Source: a virus
Direction: 5' to 3' (one strand)
IMG/VR virus record: IMGVR_UViG_3300042484_001031
Location: 1 to 64,000 of that record
Length of the DNA: 64,000 bases
Of this stretch, positions 39,225 through 50,000 are shown piece after piece. Below the pieces are notes generated by a model that worked only from the letters and a program-made list of their open reading frames with translations, was not told where the DNA came from and did no database searches. Position numbers and translations under genes: made by a program. How positions within the stretch are numbered: the stretch's first letter is position 1; each line of letters opens with the position of its first letter.

Positions 39225-41960
39225 TTAATTGATTGGGAACGCAGTTGTTGGTGGAGTAAAGTTAGCAGTATAACGTGCATAACCTTTTGTAATGCGGAAA
39301 TCATTAATATATCCTGTCATCGCATAACTTGTACCCGGAGTTGAATAGAACAAAGCAAGATATGCAAGTGCAGTTGTTACATTTTGTGAATCGGCTATTG
39401 AACTACCCGAAGTTGGCAAGATTCCATTTACATATACCTTGACAGTACCGGCTGATCTAACCAATGCTAAATATGTCCATGTGTTGGCAGTTATAGTAGA
39501 TGAAGTGTTTGTAAAAGTATTACCAGCGTAATATTGAATTACCCCTGCTGAGGTTACACCAATTGCATAACCCGCATTAGTTCCCGCTATAGCAGTCGCA
39601 TTGATATGAAAGAAACCTTGTGCGTAAGTTGGGCTTGTTGCGTAGAACCATCCTTCAATTGTAAAATCTCCAGTTCCCATTCCTAAACTAGTAGAGATGG
39701 GTGTTACCAACCAATCACCAGTACCATCAAAGTACATACTGCTTCCACCAAATTGACTTTGTGTAGTAGAAATCTGTGCATTACCAACTGTTTCTAAATT
39801 GTTCATCATTGCATTGTCAATGATACCAGCATTTGTCATATTAAGCAATAATGCGGTATTTGTTACTGCTGTTACTGGCTGTGATGGTGGTACAAAGTTA
39901 CTGGTGTAGACTGCTGTACCTCTAACAAAACGATAGTTAGAAATATTACCAAACCAATCAGGACTAGTACCGTCTTGAGTTCTACCTATCTCAAACATAT
40001 TAAATGTAGTAAAAGGTATACTTGAGGCAGCAGATGACGAATTTACTGTAATGTCTATCACACCATTTACATATACATAAAATACCCCTGCATTTCTAAC
40101 CAAAGCAACATGCGTCCATGCATTGGGGGTTATAGTAGCCGCACCTTCAGAACCACTGCCTCCAAGCTCTGCACTGCCATTAGCTAGTAGGTACAAATTT
40201 ATTCTGTTTGCCCCATTTGATAACCTAAACATTAATCTATTAGAACCATATCCCGCTGAAGGATAGTAAATACAAATTCCTCTACCGTATTGACTACCAG
40301 CATAACCATTATTATATACCCAGCATTCTATAGTAAAGTCTGCCGCATTTGTTGCTAGTGCTAATGCAGAATTTGCGGCAGTAACTAAATAATCCCCTAC
40401 TCCATCAAAATACCCTGACCCACCAATTGTATTTGATGTGTAACCATTAGTTGTTGCAGTAGTAAAACCGAATGGGTTTTGTTGTGTTGGGCGACTATTG
40501 CCAACAGCAGTAATTGCAAAGTTGTTTGTGCTATTGTCAATGAATGTGGGTGATTGGCAGGTCAACAATGATGTGTTTGTGATTGCAGTAAGTGGTGATG
40601 TGGGGACAGTAATTGTTGTTGAGGTTGGGTCGTAAACATTAGAGCCAACAACCAATCTTGCGTTGGAAATATATCCAATCCAATTTCTTGAAACTATTCC
40701 ACCTGTGTATCCTATAGCGGCAGAAGTTGTATAACTATATGTATCTGATACTGTTCCTGTACTTGATCTAACACCATTGAAAAATACTGTTGCTACGTTG
40801 CTTGAATTTCTTACAAAAGCAACATGGTTCCAAGTATTTGCGGATATTGTTGAAACAGTATAATTATCAGCCGCTACGCCATATCTGTCAAAAGAAAAAG
40901 TTGTAGAGTTATTAAGGTTACAATTTAATCCACCAGCAATAGCACTACCCGGCCCAATGAAAGACGATATTCCGCTAAAAGAACCTGTGTAATAAAACCA
41001 ACATTCAAACGTCATTGCTCCTGTACCTACTGTAGTACCGGACCAAGTCAAATAATCTCCCGTACCATCAAAATAACCACTATAACTAGTTGGAGTTATT
41101 GATGATGGACTGAATGGACTAAATCTTTGTACACTTACATCACCAAACTTGGTAACAGTAAAGTTGTTTATACTATCATCAATTAATCTATTGTCAGCGC
41201 AGGTTAATAAACTTGTGTTAGTAATAGGTGTTAATGGTGTTGTCGGTGGAGTAAATGCCGATGTATATACTGCAGTACCTTTTATATATCTTAGATTAGA
41301 AATATATCCATAGAAAAAATTGGTGCCTGTATGTGTATATCTACCTATTGTAGGTATCAATGTTGTGTCATTAAAATTAGTGGTGTTGGCTGTCGCGGTT
41401 CCGGCAATACCATTAAGATATACTGTCACCGATCCACTGATTCTAACGACTGCAAAATGATTCCATGTACCAACTGTCCAATTATTGGCTCCACTAGAGA
41501 TAACAGAACCCCCTCCGCTGGATGTACCAACAAAATTAATAGCGCCGTTGGATACAAAAATTACAAAGTAGTTAGTGCCGGACACTGCTTGACCATAAAC
41601 TATACCACCGGCTGCAGACATCAAATCAGTAGCGTTAAACCAACCTTCAACCGTAAAGTCACCAGTACCCGGTGCAAAAGCAGAGCTAGCAGGAACAGTT
41701 AAATAATCACTACCATCAAAGTAGTTACTCCAGTTACCACCATAAGGACTAAACGTACCTTGCGTAGTATTACCATTACGAGTGATAGCAAAGTTATTTG
41801 TACTACCATCTGTAAATGTATTATTTTGTGCACCGTTAGTTCCATTGCCTGGTAACAATAATGTATTGTACATGAAGTATGGATCATTTGCGGCTGCCGT
41901 GCTAGCGCCTACAATTGTTATTCCACCACCTGATATTGTTAATCCTGTTAATATTGCCAT
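39225..41960 (-). CDS. LamG-array tail protein, four domains, 911 aa
   Basis: Four LamG/concanavalin A-like domains follow one another at roughly residues 85-240, 295-465, 510-690 and 745-905. Each begins with a YFDGTGDYL-like motif, then FTIEGWFYA, TWNHVALVR, VYVNG and a GYISNLRYVKGTAVY segment. LamG_3 domains bind carbohydrates; in tails they probably contact host polysaccharide. Before each domain a linker of the type NFAITxNGNTxxxxFSPxGG recurs. The proteins at 47079-51866 and 56468-61309 are longer relatives. GGTAA precedes the ATG. Confidence 0.8.
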   Translation of the reverse strand: MAILTGLTISGGGITIVGASTAAANDPYFMYNTLLLPGNGTNGAQNNTFTDGSTNNFAITRNGNTTQGTFSPYGGNWSNYFDGSDYLTVPASSAFAPGTGDFTVEGWFNATDLMSAAGGIVYGQAVSGTNYFVIFVSNGAINFVGTSSGGGSVISSGANNWTVGTWNHFAVVRISGSVTVYLNGIAGTATANTTNFNDTTLIPTIGRYTHTGTNFFYGYISNLRYIKGTAVYTSAFTPPTTPLTPITNTSLLTCADNRLIDDSINNFTVTKFGDVSVQRFSPFSPSSITPTSYSGYFDGTGDYLTWSGTTVGTGAMTFECWFYYTGSFSGISSFIGPGSAIAGGLNCNLNNSTTFSFDRYGVAADNYTVSTISANTWNHVAFVRNSSNVATVFFNGVRSSTGTVSDTYSYTTSAAIGYTGGIVSRNWIGYISNARLVVGSNVYDPTSTTITVPTSPLTAITNTSLLTCQSPTFIDNSTNNFAITAVGNSRPTQQNPFGFTTATTNGYTSNTIGGSGYFDGVGDYLVTAANSALALATNAADFTIECWVYNNGYAGSQYGRGICIYYPSAGYGSNRLMFRLSNGANRINLYLLANGSAELGGSGSEGAATITPNAWTHVALVRNAGVFYVYVNGVIDITVNSSSAASSIPFTTFNMFEIGRTQDGTSPDWFGNISNYRFVRGTAVYTSNFVPPSQPVTAVTNTALLLNMTNAGIIDNAMMNNLETVGNAQISTTQSQFGGSSMYFDGTGDWLVTPISTSLGMGTGDFTIEGWFYATSPTYAQGFFHINATAIAGTNAGYAIGVTSAGVIQYYAGNTFTNTSSTITANTWTYLALVRSAGTVKVYVNGILPTSGSSIADSQNVTTALAYLALFYSTPGTSYAMTGYINDFRITKGYARYTANFTPPTTAFPIN

Positions 41961-41968
41961 AATTTACC

Positions 41969-42898
41969 TTAAAACGTTATTGAACCTGAACTGGTCCATT
42001 GATATACTCTATATCCACCTGCAGTGGTTATTGTTGGACTACCTGTTGTACTTGCAGCGGCAGCATATGTGTCAGCATAGCGAATGATTACGATACCAGA
42101 ACCTCCGTTACCAGCTAAGCCCGTACCATGTGAACCACCTCCACCTCCACCGGTATTTACTGTGCCTGAGGCAGCAAAGCGATTAACGCCATTAGCAGAA
42201 CTACTACCGGCACCACCTCCACCATTGCCACCGTCACCACCTGTTTGCCCAGCTAAAGCGAGGCTATTTCCACCTCCACCTCCACCACCGGAGTAATAAG
42301 TTGATGTCCCGGTAATACTAGACGCAGATCCAATACCTCCTGCGCCGCCGCCTCCTGTACCTAGATTCATAGAATTTTGACCAACCGCGCCAGCACCACC
42401 ACCACCACCGCCGGCATACCCAACACCACTTTGAGCTGTACCTATTCCGCCATTGTTTCCTTGTCCTACTGTACCATTTCCACCAGAACCATTTTCTCCA
42501 CTATTACCACCAGCGGCTCCGCCACCACCAGAACCACCTGAATTTCCAGTGCTAGCTCCAGAGGCTGCACCGGATCCACCACCTCCACCTACTGTGTTGG
42601 TTACTCCTGTTAGAGATGATAATGTTCCGTTACTCCCGAGTGTAGATGTTGAACCACTTGCGCCGGCACCTCCTGAACCTACTGTTACCGTATAAGGGGT
42701 GCCGGATGATATACTAGATAATGTTCCTGTAAGATATCCCCCAGCACCACCGCCACCCCCGCCGCCGTTAGGATTATTACCTCCACCACCGGCGCCGGCA
42801 ACTACTAGATATTCTACTGACGGAGTAACTGCTGGACCATCACTACCTGCGATAGACCATCCTCCCGTTATTGTTACGCCTGAAAAAGTTAATGCCAT
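41969..42898 (-). CDS. Glycine-rich adhesin-like protein, 309 aa
   Basis: A short N-terminal part (MALTFSGVTITGGWSI), then SVEYLVVAGAGGGG, followed by about 190 residues dominated by Gly with Ala, Ser and Asn, and a C-terminal cap GIVIIRYADTYAAAAS through YRVYQWTSSGSITF. The layout matches the last part of the 2040-residue protein. Polyglycine-II packing is known in the gp38 adhesin of phage S16, so a receptor-binding tip is plausible. ATG 42898 is chosen for AGGA upstream and the family start MALT. Confidence 0.7.
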   Translation of the reverse strand: MALTFSGVTITGGWSIAGSDGPAVTPSVEYLVVAGAGGGGNNPNGGGGGGGAGGYLTGTLSSISSGTPYTVTVGSGGAGASGSTSTLGSNGTLSSLTGVTNTVGGGGGSGAASGASTGNSGGSGGGGAAGGNSGENGSGGNGTVGQGNNGGIGTAQSGVGYAGGGGGGAGAVGQNSMNLGTGGGGAGGIGSASSITGTSTYYSGGGGGGGNSLALAGQTGGDGGNGGGGAGSSSANGVNRFAASGTVNTGGGGGGSHGTGLAGNGGSGIVIIRYADTYAAAASTTGSPTITTAGGYRVYQWTSSGSITF

Positions 42899-42917
42899 TG
42901 TGTGTTTTATCCTATAC

Positions 42918-43796
42918 TTAGAATGTGATTGACCCTGAACTGGTCCATACGTAAACTCTATATCCACCTGCAACTGTTATTGTCGGAGATCCAGTAGTAG
43001 CTGTTGCAGCCACATATGCATCTGAATAGCGAATGATTACAATGCCGGAACCTCCGGTACCCCCAATAGCAGCCGGGTATCCAGAGCCACCACCACCGCC
43101 ACCGGTATTTACTGTGCCAAAAGATGCGTTACCTGACAAAGCACCGTTGCCGCCTCCACCACTACCACCATTACCAGCGGTTCCGCCATTTGACCCTGCG
43201 CCACCGCCACCTGCATATTGAGTAGCAGTTCCTGATATACTAGATGCGGTACCTGCGCCGCCGACACCACCTTGTCCCAAAACAGCAGTACCGCCTGAAT
43301 TAGTTGAGCCACCTCCACCACCGGCTGCACTACTACTACCACTACCTCCTGATTGTCCCTCTGGAGGTGAATAAGAGCCAGAGTTACCTGATCCAGGTGA
43401 AGAACTATTTCTACCTGTTCCTCCACCTGAGCCACCACTTACACCTGCTTCCCCTAAATCGTATCCACCTCGGCCACCACCGGTTGCTGTTATTGCGCCA
43501 AAAACACTATTAGATCCATTAACTCCAGGACTTGTTTGATTTCCCCCGCCCCCACCTGCGCCGACGGTGACTGTAATTGGTGTGCCAATTGTAATAGCAA
43601 GCCCTGTATTAGTTCTATATCCACCGGCTCCACCTCCACCACCAATTTGTCCACCACCGCCACCGCCGCCAGCAACGACCAAATATTCAACCGAGGAAAG
43701 CGCCAGTAATGGCCAGTTTGATCCCATTAAATTATTACGTACATCCGTTAGTGACCACAGACCACTAGCACCAACCGGAGATGGAAATTGAGCCAT
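42918..43796 (-). CDS. Second glycine-rich adhesin-like protein, 292 aa
   Basis: Same architecture as the following gene: a different N-terminus (MAQFPSPVGASGLWSLTDVR), then SVEYLVVAGGGGGGG, a Gly-dominated centre and the cap GIVIIRYSDAYVAATA to YRVYVWTSSGSITF. The distinct N-termini suggest that the two attach to different positions, or that they are alternative tips of one fibre. Tandem duplication with divergence in the Gly-rich region is likely. Function as receptor-binding protein is inferred from composition. Confidence 0.7.
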   Translation of the reverse strand: MAQFPSPVGASGLWSLTDVRNNLMGSNWPLLALSSVEYLVVAGGGGGGGQIGGGGGAGGYRTNTGLAITIGTPITVTVGAGGGGGNQTSPGVNGSNSVFGAITATGGGRGGYDLGEAGVSGGSGGGTGRNSSSPGSGNSGSYSPPEGQSGGSGSSSAAGGGGGSTNSGGTAVLGQGGVGGAGTASSISGTATQYAGGGGAGSNGGTAGNGGSGGGGNGALSGNASFGTVNTGGGGGGSGYPAAIGGTGGSGIVIIRYSDAYVAATATTGSPTITVAGGYRVYVWTSSGSITF

Positions 43797-43797
43797 T

Positions 43798-44169
43798 TTA
43801 ACTTATATCCTCATAACTACATGTAACAATAAGAGTATTTGCAGTGCCTGCAGATGCTCCTAAACTATTATTTTCCTCCAAATAATATTGTGTATTTTTT
43901 TGTATAACTGTTACTGTTCCACCAGACGGTATTGTAACATTTCCTGCAATCGCAAATGCTGTACCACCAACGTTGGCTGCGTTATACCAAGCTACAGTTA
44001 CGGAGGCTGTATTAGCTCCGTAATTAGCTACATTTAATGTGTTTACTTTTAAGCATTTGCCACTACCAGCCGCATTGTTTAATACCGTAGTTGCGCTTGT
44101 ACTTGTTAGGTTTGCACCCGTTGTTTTACCATTGATTGTTGTTGCACTGATTATGTTTGGTGCTGCCAT
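43798..44169 (-). CDS. Conserved small virion protein, 123 aa
   Basis: MAAPNIISATTINGKTTGAN, SGKCLKVNTLNVANYG and YYLEENNSLGASAGTANTL define a small family recalled from many T4-like aquatic phages. The sequence is beta-rich and low in charge. It probably forms a ring or fibre-connecting subunit. GGAGGA lies just upstream of the ATG, the best ribosome binding site among the fibre genes, suggesting high expression. It lies one base from the preceding fibre gene. Confidence 0.75.
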   Translation of the reverse strand: MAAPNIISATTINGKTTGANLTSTSATTVLNNAAGSGKCLKVNTLNVANYGANTASVTVAWYNAANVGGTAFAIAGNVTIPSGGTVTVIQKNTQYYLEENNSLGASAGTANTLIVTCSYEDIS

Positions 44170-44170
44170 G

Positions 44171-47044
44171 TTATCCTCCGAATATTAATGAATAGCCTAC
44201 TGCGGCAGCTGATGATGCTCCACCAGCGGTTAAATTGATTGTTGTTACTTCTATGTAACTACCATTTGCCGGAGCACTACTGAATGTTATATTAGCGTTA
44301 GCCAATGTATAATCTGTTCGTAATACTGTTGCTCCGTTATAGTTAACACTAGTTTGATTTATGCCAATTGGCGTAGTGCTTAAAGTAAATATTGTTTGTA
44401 CACCGTTTCCAGTAAAGTTGTCTACAGTTACGTTTGCCGCATTACCACCACTTTGTGCTACCCAATCTAAGTTTCCTGCACCATCTGTCTGTAATACATA
44501 ATTAGCAGTACCACCTGTAATAATTACGTTACCAACTGCACCCAAATTACTTTGTCCAGTAACATTTAATGTACCGGCTACATTAACTCCTGTGCCTGTT
44601 ACTACAACTACGTTAGCATTACCCACAGCACTAAAGTTAATATTGCCATTTGCAGCCGGAATGTTTACATTACTATTGCCGTTACTGATACTAGCACCGC
44701 CTCCACCACCTGATTGTGCTACCCAACTTAATGTACCTGATCCATCTGTACTTAGTACATAACCATTAGTACCACCTGATATATGTAAATTACCTACTGA
44801 ACCTAAGGTGACATTAGCTGTGGTTGTAAAGTCAACTATACCAGTTGCATTGCTTACTGTTAACCCAGTTAAACTACCAACTGAAGTTATGTTTGGTTGT
44901 GCATTAGTTGTTAGTGTACCTGTAAAATAATTAGCACTTACTAAATTACCACCAGTAATGCTTCCCCCAGATCCAGCACCAGCTGTAATATTACCCGCAA
45001 CTAAATTACCAGTTACATTGGCTGTACCGCTAATGTTAGCACCTGTACCAGTTATAACTACTACGTTAGCATTACCCACTGCACTAAAGTTTATATTGCC
45101 ATTAGCTACTGGAATACTGACATTACTATTGCCGTTACTGATATTACTTGTAGAACCACTAATAACAGTAGACCAAGTTAATGTACCGGATCCATCTGTC
45201 TGTAAATATTGACCATTTGATCCACCTGCTATGTGTAGGTTAGCTACAGCACCAAGAGTAACGTTAGCTGTTGTTGTAAAATCAACTATACCGGTTGCGT
45301 TACTTACGGTTAATCCTGTTAATGAACCAACTGAAGTTATGTTTGGTTGTGCATTTGTTGTTACGGTACCCGCAGTCGTTGCTGAATTGGCAGTTCCATA
45401 AAAGTTACCAATGAAATAATTAGCTGTTGCTAGATTACCTAAATTAGCATTAGCACCTGTAATATTACCTGTAACAGTTAAACTGGTTAATGAACCAACA
45501 CTTGTTATGTTAGGTTGTGCATTAGTTGTTAGTGTACCGGTAATATAATTAGCAGATAATAAGTTACCACCAGTGATACTACCACCAGAGCCAGCACCAG
45601 CTGTAATATTACCGGCAGATAGATTACCTGTTACATTAGCTGTACCTGATATGTTTGCTCCGGTTCCAGTTATAACTACTACGTTAGCATTACCTACAGC
45701 ACTAAAGTTAATATTGCCATTGGCACTTGGTATATTTACATTACTATTACCATTAGATAAACCTGCTGTTGTAATACCAGTTAAATATATACCATTACCA
45801 GTAAAGAAATTAGCTGATACATTGTTACCTAAACTAGCATTACCAGAACGAATGTTAGCTAATTCAGTGAATGTAACTACCTCTGAGGAGATACCAACAT
45901 TACTACCAAATGCTATTTCTGCATTACTTATATCCCATCCCATCCAGGCTATCTTTGCGCTTGTATCATAATAATTAAGAGCAGTACCAACATCTTTACC
46001 GGTATTAGCAACTGGTGCAGCGCCATTTGGTCCTGTTTGTAAGTTAATGATTGGATCACTAATAGATAAGGTAGTTGAATTAATATATGTTAATGTGCCA
46101 TTAACTGTTAAATTTCCACCAAAAACGCCATTACCTGATATTGATAAATCTGTTAATGTACCAACACTTGTAATGTTTGGTTGAGCATTGGTGTATACCG
46201 TACCGGATACTAATGCATTGCTTACTTGACCGGATACATTAGCACCAGCTACACTATTAGCGGTTGTAGCAAAAGATACTGCGCCGGTTACATTACTACC
46301 TTGAATATTACTTAAATTATTGCCTGCTCCACTGAAGAAATTAGCTATAGCTAGATTACCTAAATCAGCGTTACCTGCAGTTATATTACCACTAGCAATA
46401 AATGTATTGGCTGATATAACATTCGCATTAGTGATATTACCACCGGAGCCATTACCTGCAATGATATTACCAGCAGATAGATTACCTGTGACATTAGCTG
46501 TACCTGATATGTTTGCACCAGTACCGGTAATTACCATTACAGTATTACCAACAGCAGTAAAATTTATATTGCCATTAGCTGACGGAATATTGACATTACT
46601 ATTGCCGTTACTGATACTAGCACCGCCTCCGCCACCTGATTGAGCTACCCAACTTAATGTACCAGATCCATCTGTTTGTAGCACATAGCCATTAGTTCCA
46701 CCGGTTATATGTACATTAGCTACTGGTCCTAATGCTACATTACTTGCACCAGTTAAGTCAGCAGTACCAGTAGAAGTTATACCAGTTAGTGTACCAACTG
46801 AAGTAATATTTGGTTGAGCATTAGTATATACAGTACCGGATACTAATGCGTTACCTACTTGTCCAGAAACATTACTACCTGCTATATTGCTTAAGTTATT
46901 ACCAGAGCCACTGAAGAAATTAGCTGTTGCTGTATTGCCAAGATCAGCGTTTAATGAAGATAGGTTACCCGTAGCAGTTACGTTATTGAACGTAAAGTCA
47001 CCTGTTGTGTCTATGATGTACGGTTCTATCTTTATTAAAGCCAT
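44171..47044 (-). CDS. Tail fibre with beta-repeats, 957 aa
   Basis: Starts MALIKIEPYIIDTTGDFTF and contains the same repeats as the 35095 fibre: TNAQPNITSVGTLT, NVHITGGTNGYVLQTDG, SNGNSNVNIP, NANVVVITGTGANISG. The NSTTLSISDPII module is at about residues 290-400. There is no cupredoxin domain. The C-terminal 90 residues (VDNFTGNGVQTIFTLS, TPIGINQTSVNYNG) differ, and the same type of end is seen in the 52202 and 61320 fibres. An ACTAAATA box lies 20 bases upstream of the ATG. Confidence 0.8.
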   Translation of the reverse strand: MALIKIEPYIIDTTGDFTFNNVTATGNLSSLNADLGNTATANFFSGSGNNLSNIAGSNVSGQVGNALVSGTVYTNAQPNITSVGTLTGITSTGTADLTGASNVALGPVANVHITGGTNGYVLQTDGSGTLSWVAQSGGGGGASISNGNSNVNIPSANGNINFTAVGNTVMVITGTGANISGTANVTGNLSAGNIIAGNGSGGNITNANVISANTFIASGNITAGNADLGNLAIANFFSGAGNNLSNIQGSNVTGAVSFATTANSVAGANVSGQVSNALVSGTVYTNAQPNITSVGTLTDLSISGNGVFGGNLTVNGTLTYINSTTLSISDPIINLQTGPNGAAPVANTGKDVGTALNYYDTSAKIAWMGWDISNAEIAFGSNVGISSEVVTFTELANIRSGNASLGNNVSANFFTGNGIYLTGITTAGLSNGNSNVNIPSANGNINFSAVGNANVVVITGTGANISGTANVTGNLSAGNITAGAGSGGSITGGNLLSANYITGTLTTNAQPNITSVGSLTSLTVTGNITGANANLGNLATANYFIGNFYGTANSATTAGTVTTNAQPNITSVGSLTGLTVSNATGIVDFTTTANVTLGAVANLHIAGGSNGQYLQTDGSGTLTWSTVISGSTSNISNGNSNVSIPVANGNINFSAVGNANVVVITGTGANISGTANVTGNLVAGNITAGAGSGGSITGGNLVSANYFTGTLTTNAQPNITSVGSLTGLTVSNATGIVDFTTTANVTLGSVGNLHISGGTNGYVLSTDGSGTLSWVAQSGGGGGASISNGNSNVNIPAANGNINFSAVGNANVVVVTGTGVNVAGTLNVTGQSNLGAVGNVIITGGTANYVLQTDGAGNLDWVAQSGGNAANVTVDNFTGNGVQTIFTLSTTPIGINQTSVNYNGATVLRTDYTLANANITFSSAPANGSYIEVTTINLTAGGASSAAAVGYSLIFGG
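45843..46182 (-). repeat. NSTTLSISDPII module, copy 2 of 3
   Basis: Same 340-bp unit as at 37631-37970, differing mainly at third codon positions. It lies in the middle of the 957-residue fibre gene. Confidence 0.8.
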
Positions 47045-47063
47045 TTGTTATCCTGTTATACTA

Positions 47064-47071
47064 TATTTAGT
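47064..47071 (-). promoter_or_regulatory. Late-promoter-like box ACTAAATA
   Basis: Minus-strand box between two tail genes. The identical octamer lies upstream of the fibre gene that starts at 56434. A leader with AGGA precedes the ATG. Confidence 0.5.
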
Positions 47072-47078
47072 CTTTTTA

Positions 47079-50000
47079 TTAATAGATCGGGAATGCACTT
47101 GTTGGGGCGGTGAAGTTACTTGTATAACGTGCATAACCTTTTGTTATTCTTAGATCGTCTATGTATCCTTGCCAATAATTTGAAAGAGAACCGCCATTAA
47201 TATTAAAGCACCCAATTGTCAAGGGACAATCTTCGTCAGCGGTCCAATTAGTTGCAGTTGTAGCTACAGAAACACCATTTACATAAAATGTAGTACTAGT
47301 TGTACTACTTCTAACCAATGCAATATGCGTCCATGTATTTGCTGAAATAGATGTTGTCCCGCTTGTCAGAGTAATTCCGTTACCTATTTGAACAAACAAA
47401 ACTCCAGACCTTAGTTCAATTTCATAGTTTGCGCCAGCACCCCAACTATATACCGCGCAAATAATGGTTCTATCACCGGAAGTAGTAGTTGGATATATCC
47501 AACATTCAACCGTAAAGTTAGATGTTAAAAATTTAGATAAATTATTTACATTTAATGTTGGCGAAAATAAATAATCCCCCGTACCATCAAAACTTACACT
47601 ACTTCCGCCAAACTTAGTTACTGTCGTACTTAATTGTGCATCAGCAACAGTTTCCATGTTTGTCATCATTGCGGCATCATATACACCAGCACTGGTCATA
47701 TTAGTTAATAAACTTGTATTTTGTATTGCGGTTAATGGCTGAGCCGGTGGTACAAAGTTACTGGTGTATAGTGCTGTACTTTTAACTACACGGAAATCAC
47801 TAATATACCCTTGAAAATATGAAGTGCCGTCTCCGCCTATTAAATTAGTAGTTGTAAAAGAATACGCAGTAGAACCTGTAGATCCAGATTGAACTCCATT
47901 AATAAATATTTTTAATGTACTCCCGGATCTTGTTAATGCAACATGACTCCATGTATTTAATGTTGGTAAGGCGGCATCCGTTATATGCCAAGCGAGTCCT
48001 TGTATAGCAACACCTAAATTTGCATTAGCTCCATATTTACTTAGCTGGACTGCTCCTGTTGATCCCGAAGATATAGGCGCATTAGTTGCCCATGCTAGAG
48101 GATATACCCAACATTCTATTGTAAAATCAGCCGGAAATGCTAACGCACTATTGCTAGGTGCAGTTAAGTAATCACCAGTGCCATCAAAATAACCACTACC
48201 GCCAATTGTACTTACCGTATAGCCATTTGTAGTTGCACTTGTAAAACCGAATGGATTTTGTTGTGTTGGTTGACTATTACCTGAGGCAGTAATTGCAAAT
48301 GCGTTTGTGGAATTATCAATGAATGTAGGTGATTGGCAAGTTAATAAACTTGTACCGGATACTGCTGTTAATGGAGTTGTACTTGGTGTAAAGGTTGAAG
48401 TATATACTGCAGTACCTTTTACTATACGTACATTTGAAATGTAACCGGTTACATATCCTTGAGGACTATTAGGATACGAGATACTAATACCAAGTAAAGT
48501 TCTTTCAATATTATTTGTTCCAGATCCCGAACCAACTGAGACACCGTTTTTATATAAAGTTACTGTTCCTGAACTACGAACGGCTGCAACATGAACCCAT
48601 GTATTTACCGATAAATTTACAGAGTCATACAAATCAAAGTTACCCGAACCGGTACCATTTCCCAAACCAATATGTAATTTACCGGCATTGCCTCCAGCAC
48701 CAGTGCCAAGAATAAATCCTTGGCCGCCACCAGTATTAAATGTACTGACAAATCCTACTTCTCCGCCGGGCGAAGAAGGAAGATATACCCAGCATTCAAC
48801 TGTAAAGTCACCAGTAGCAAATGCATATTCAGAACTAGCAGTAGGAGTTAAATAATCCCCGGTACCATCAAAATAACCACTATAACTTGTTGGGGTTACT
48901 ATTGATGGATTGAATGGACTAAAACGCTGTACTGAAACATCACCGTTCTTTGTGATGGTAAAGTTGTTTACACTATTATCAATCAATCTATTACTTTGGC
49001 AGGTTAATAGTACAGTGTTTGTAATTGCTGTTAGAGGTGTGGTTGGGACTGTATATGTTGTACCAGAATAAAGTGCAGTTCCTTTTACATATCGTACATT
49101 ACTAATATAGCCATTTAAGAAATACTGATTTGCACCGTTCGCATAATAACGCCCAATAATAAATGCGTCTGTAGCATTCGCTTCAGTAGTACTTGAAAAT
49201 TGACCTACTCTAGTTCCATTTAGATAACAACTACAATTATTTGCTGAAGATCCGGAACGTACCAATGCAACATGAAACCATTGATTTAACGGACACAATG
49301 TGCCGGAATAATTTGTGTTAATGGCCCATTCTAAGTAACCTGTATTTAGTATATTAATACTAAGTCCAGCAGCACTGGTACTGTTACGCATCCCAGCCAA
49401 ACCACCATAATCAGATGCACTTGTTACGTATGCCCAACATTCAAGTGTTAGGTCACCCGTAGTGCTAAACCCTGTAATTGCAGAAGCAGTTAAGGAATCA
49501 CCATTACCATCAAAGTAGTTACTCCAGTTACCACCATAAGGACTAAATGTACCTTGAGTAGTATTACCCGCTCTTGTTACTAAAAAATTATTTGTGCTAT
49601 TGTCTAGGAAAACATTGTTGTTTACTGATTGATTGTTTTGTAATATTAATAAACTTGTATTGGCAATTGCTGTTAATGGCTCAGAGGGCGGTGTGAATAT
49701 TTGAGTGCCGGTTGTTGTACTGCTTGTTTGATAACCAGCTGGGATTGATCCTTTTATTATACGAAGATCAACCAGGTATCCGTTAAGTGGAGTTCCACTA
49801 TAACCAGTACCAATGGCTAATGTGCTAGTAGATGAAATATTTTGCGATCCGCTGGTTGCGTAACTAGAAAGATTGCCGTTTAAAAATCCACGTATAGTAG
49901 AACCACTTCTAGTATATACTAGATGATGCCATACCTTAGGAGTAATAGATCCTATACTATATGATGTGCTTGCTAAGAATAAACCAGAGCTATTGGTATT

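Noticed and set aside
42084-43221. Pro-rich plus-strand frames opposite the glycine-rich proteins
   Set aside because: Poly-Pro is simply the complement of poly-Gly codons.
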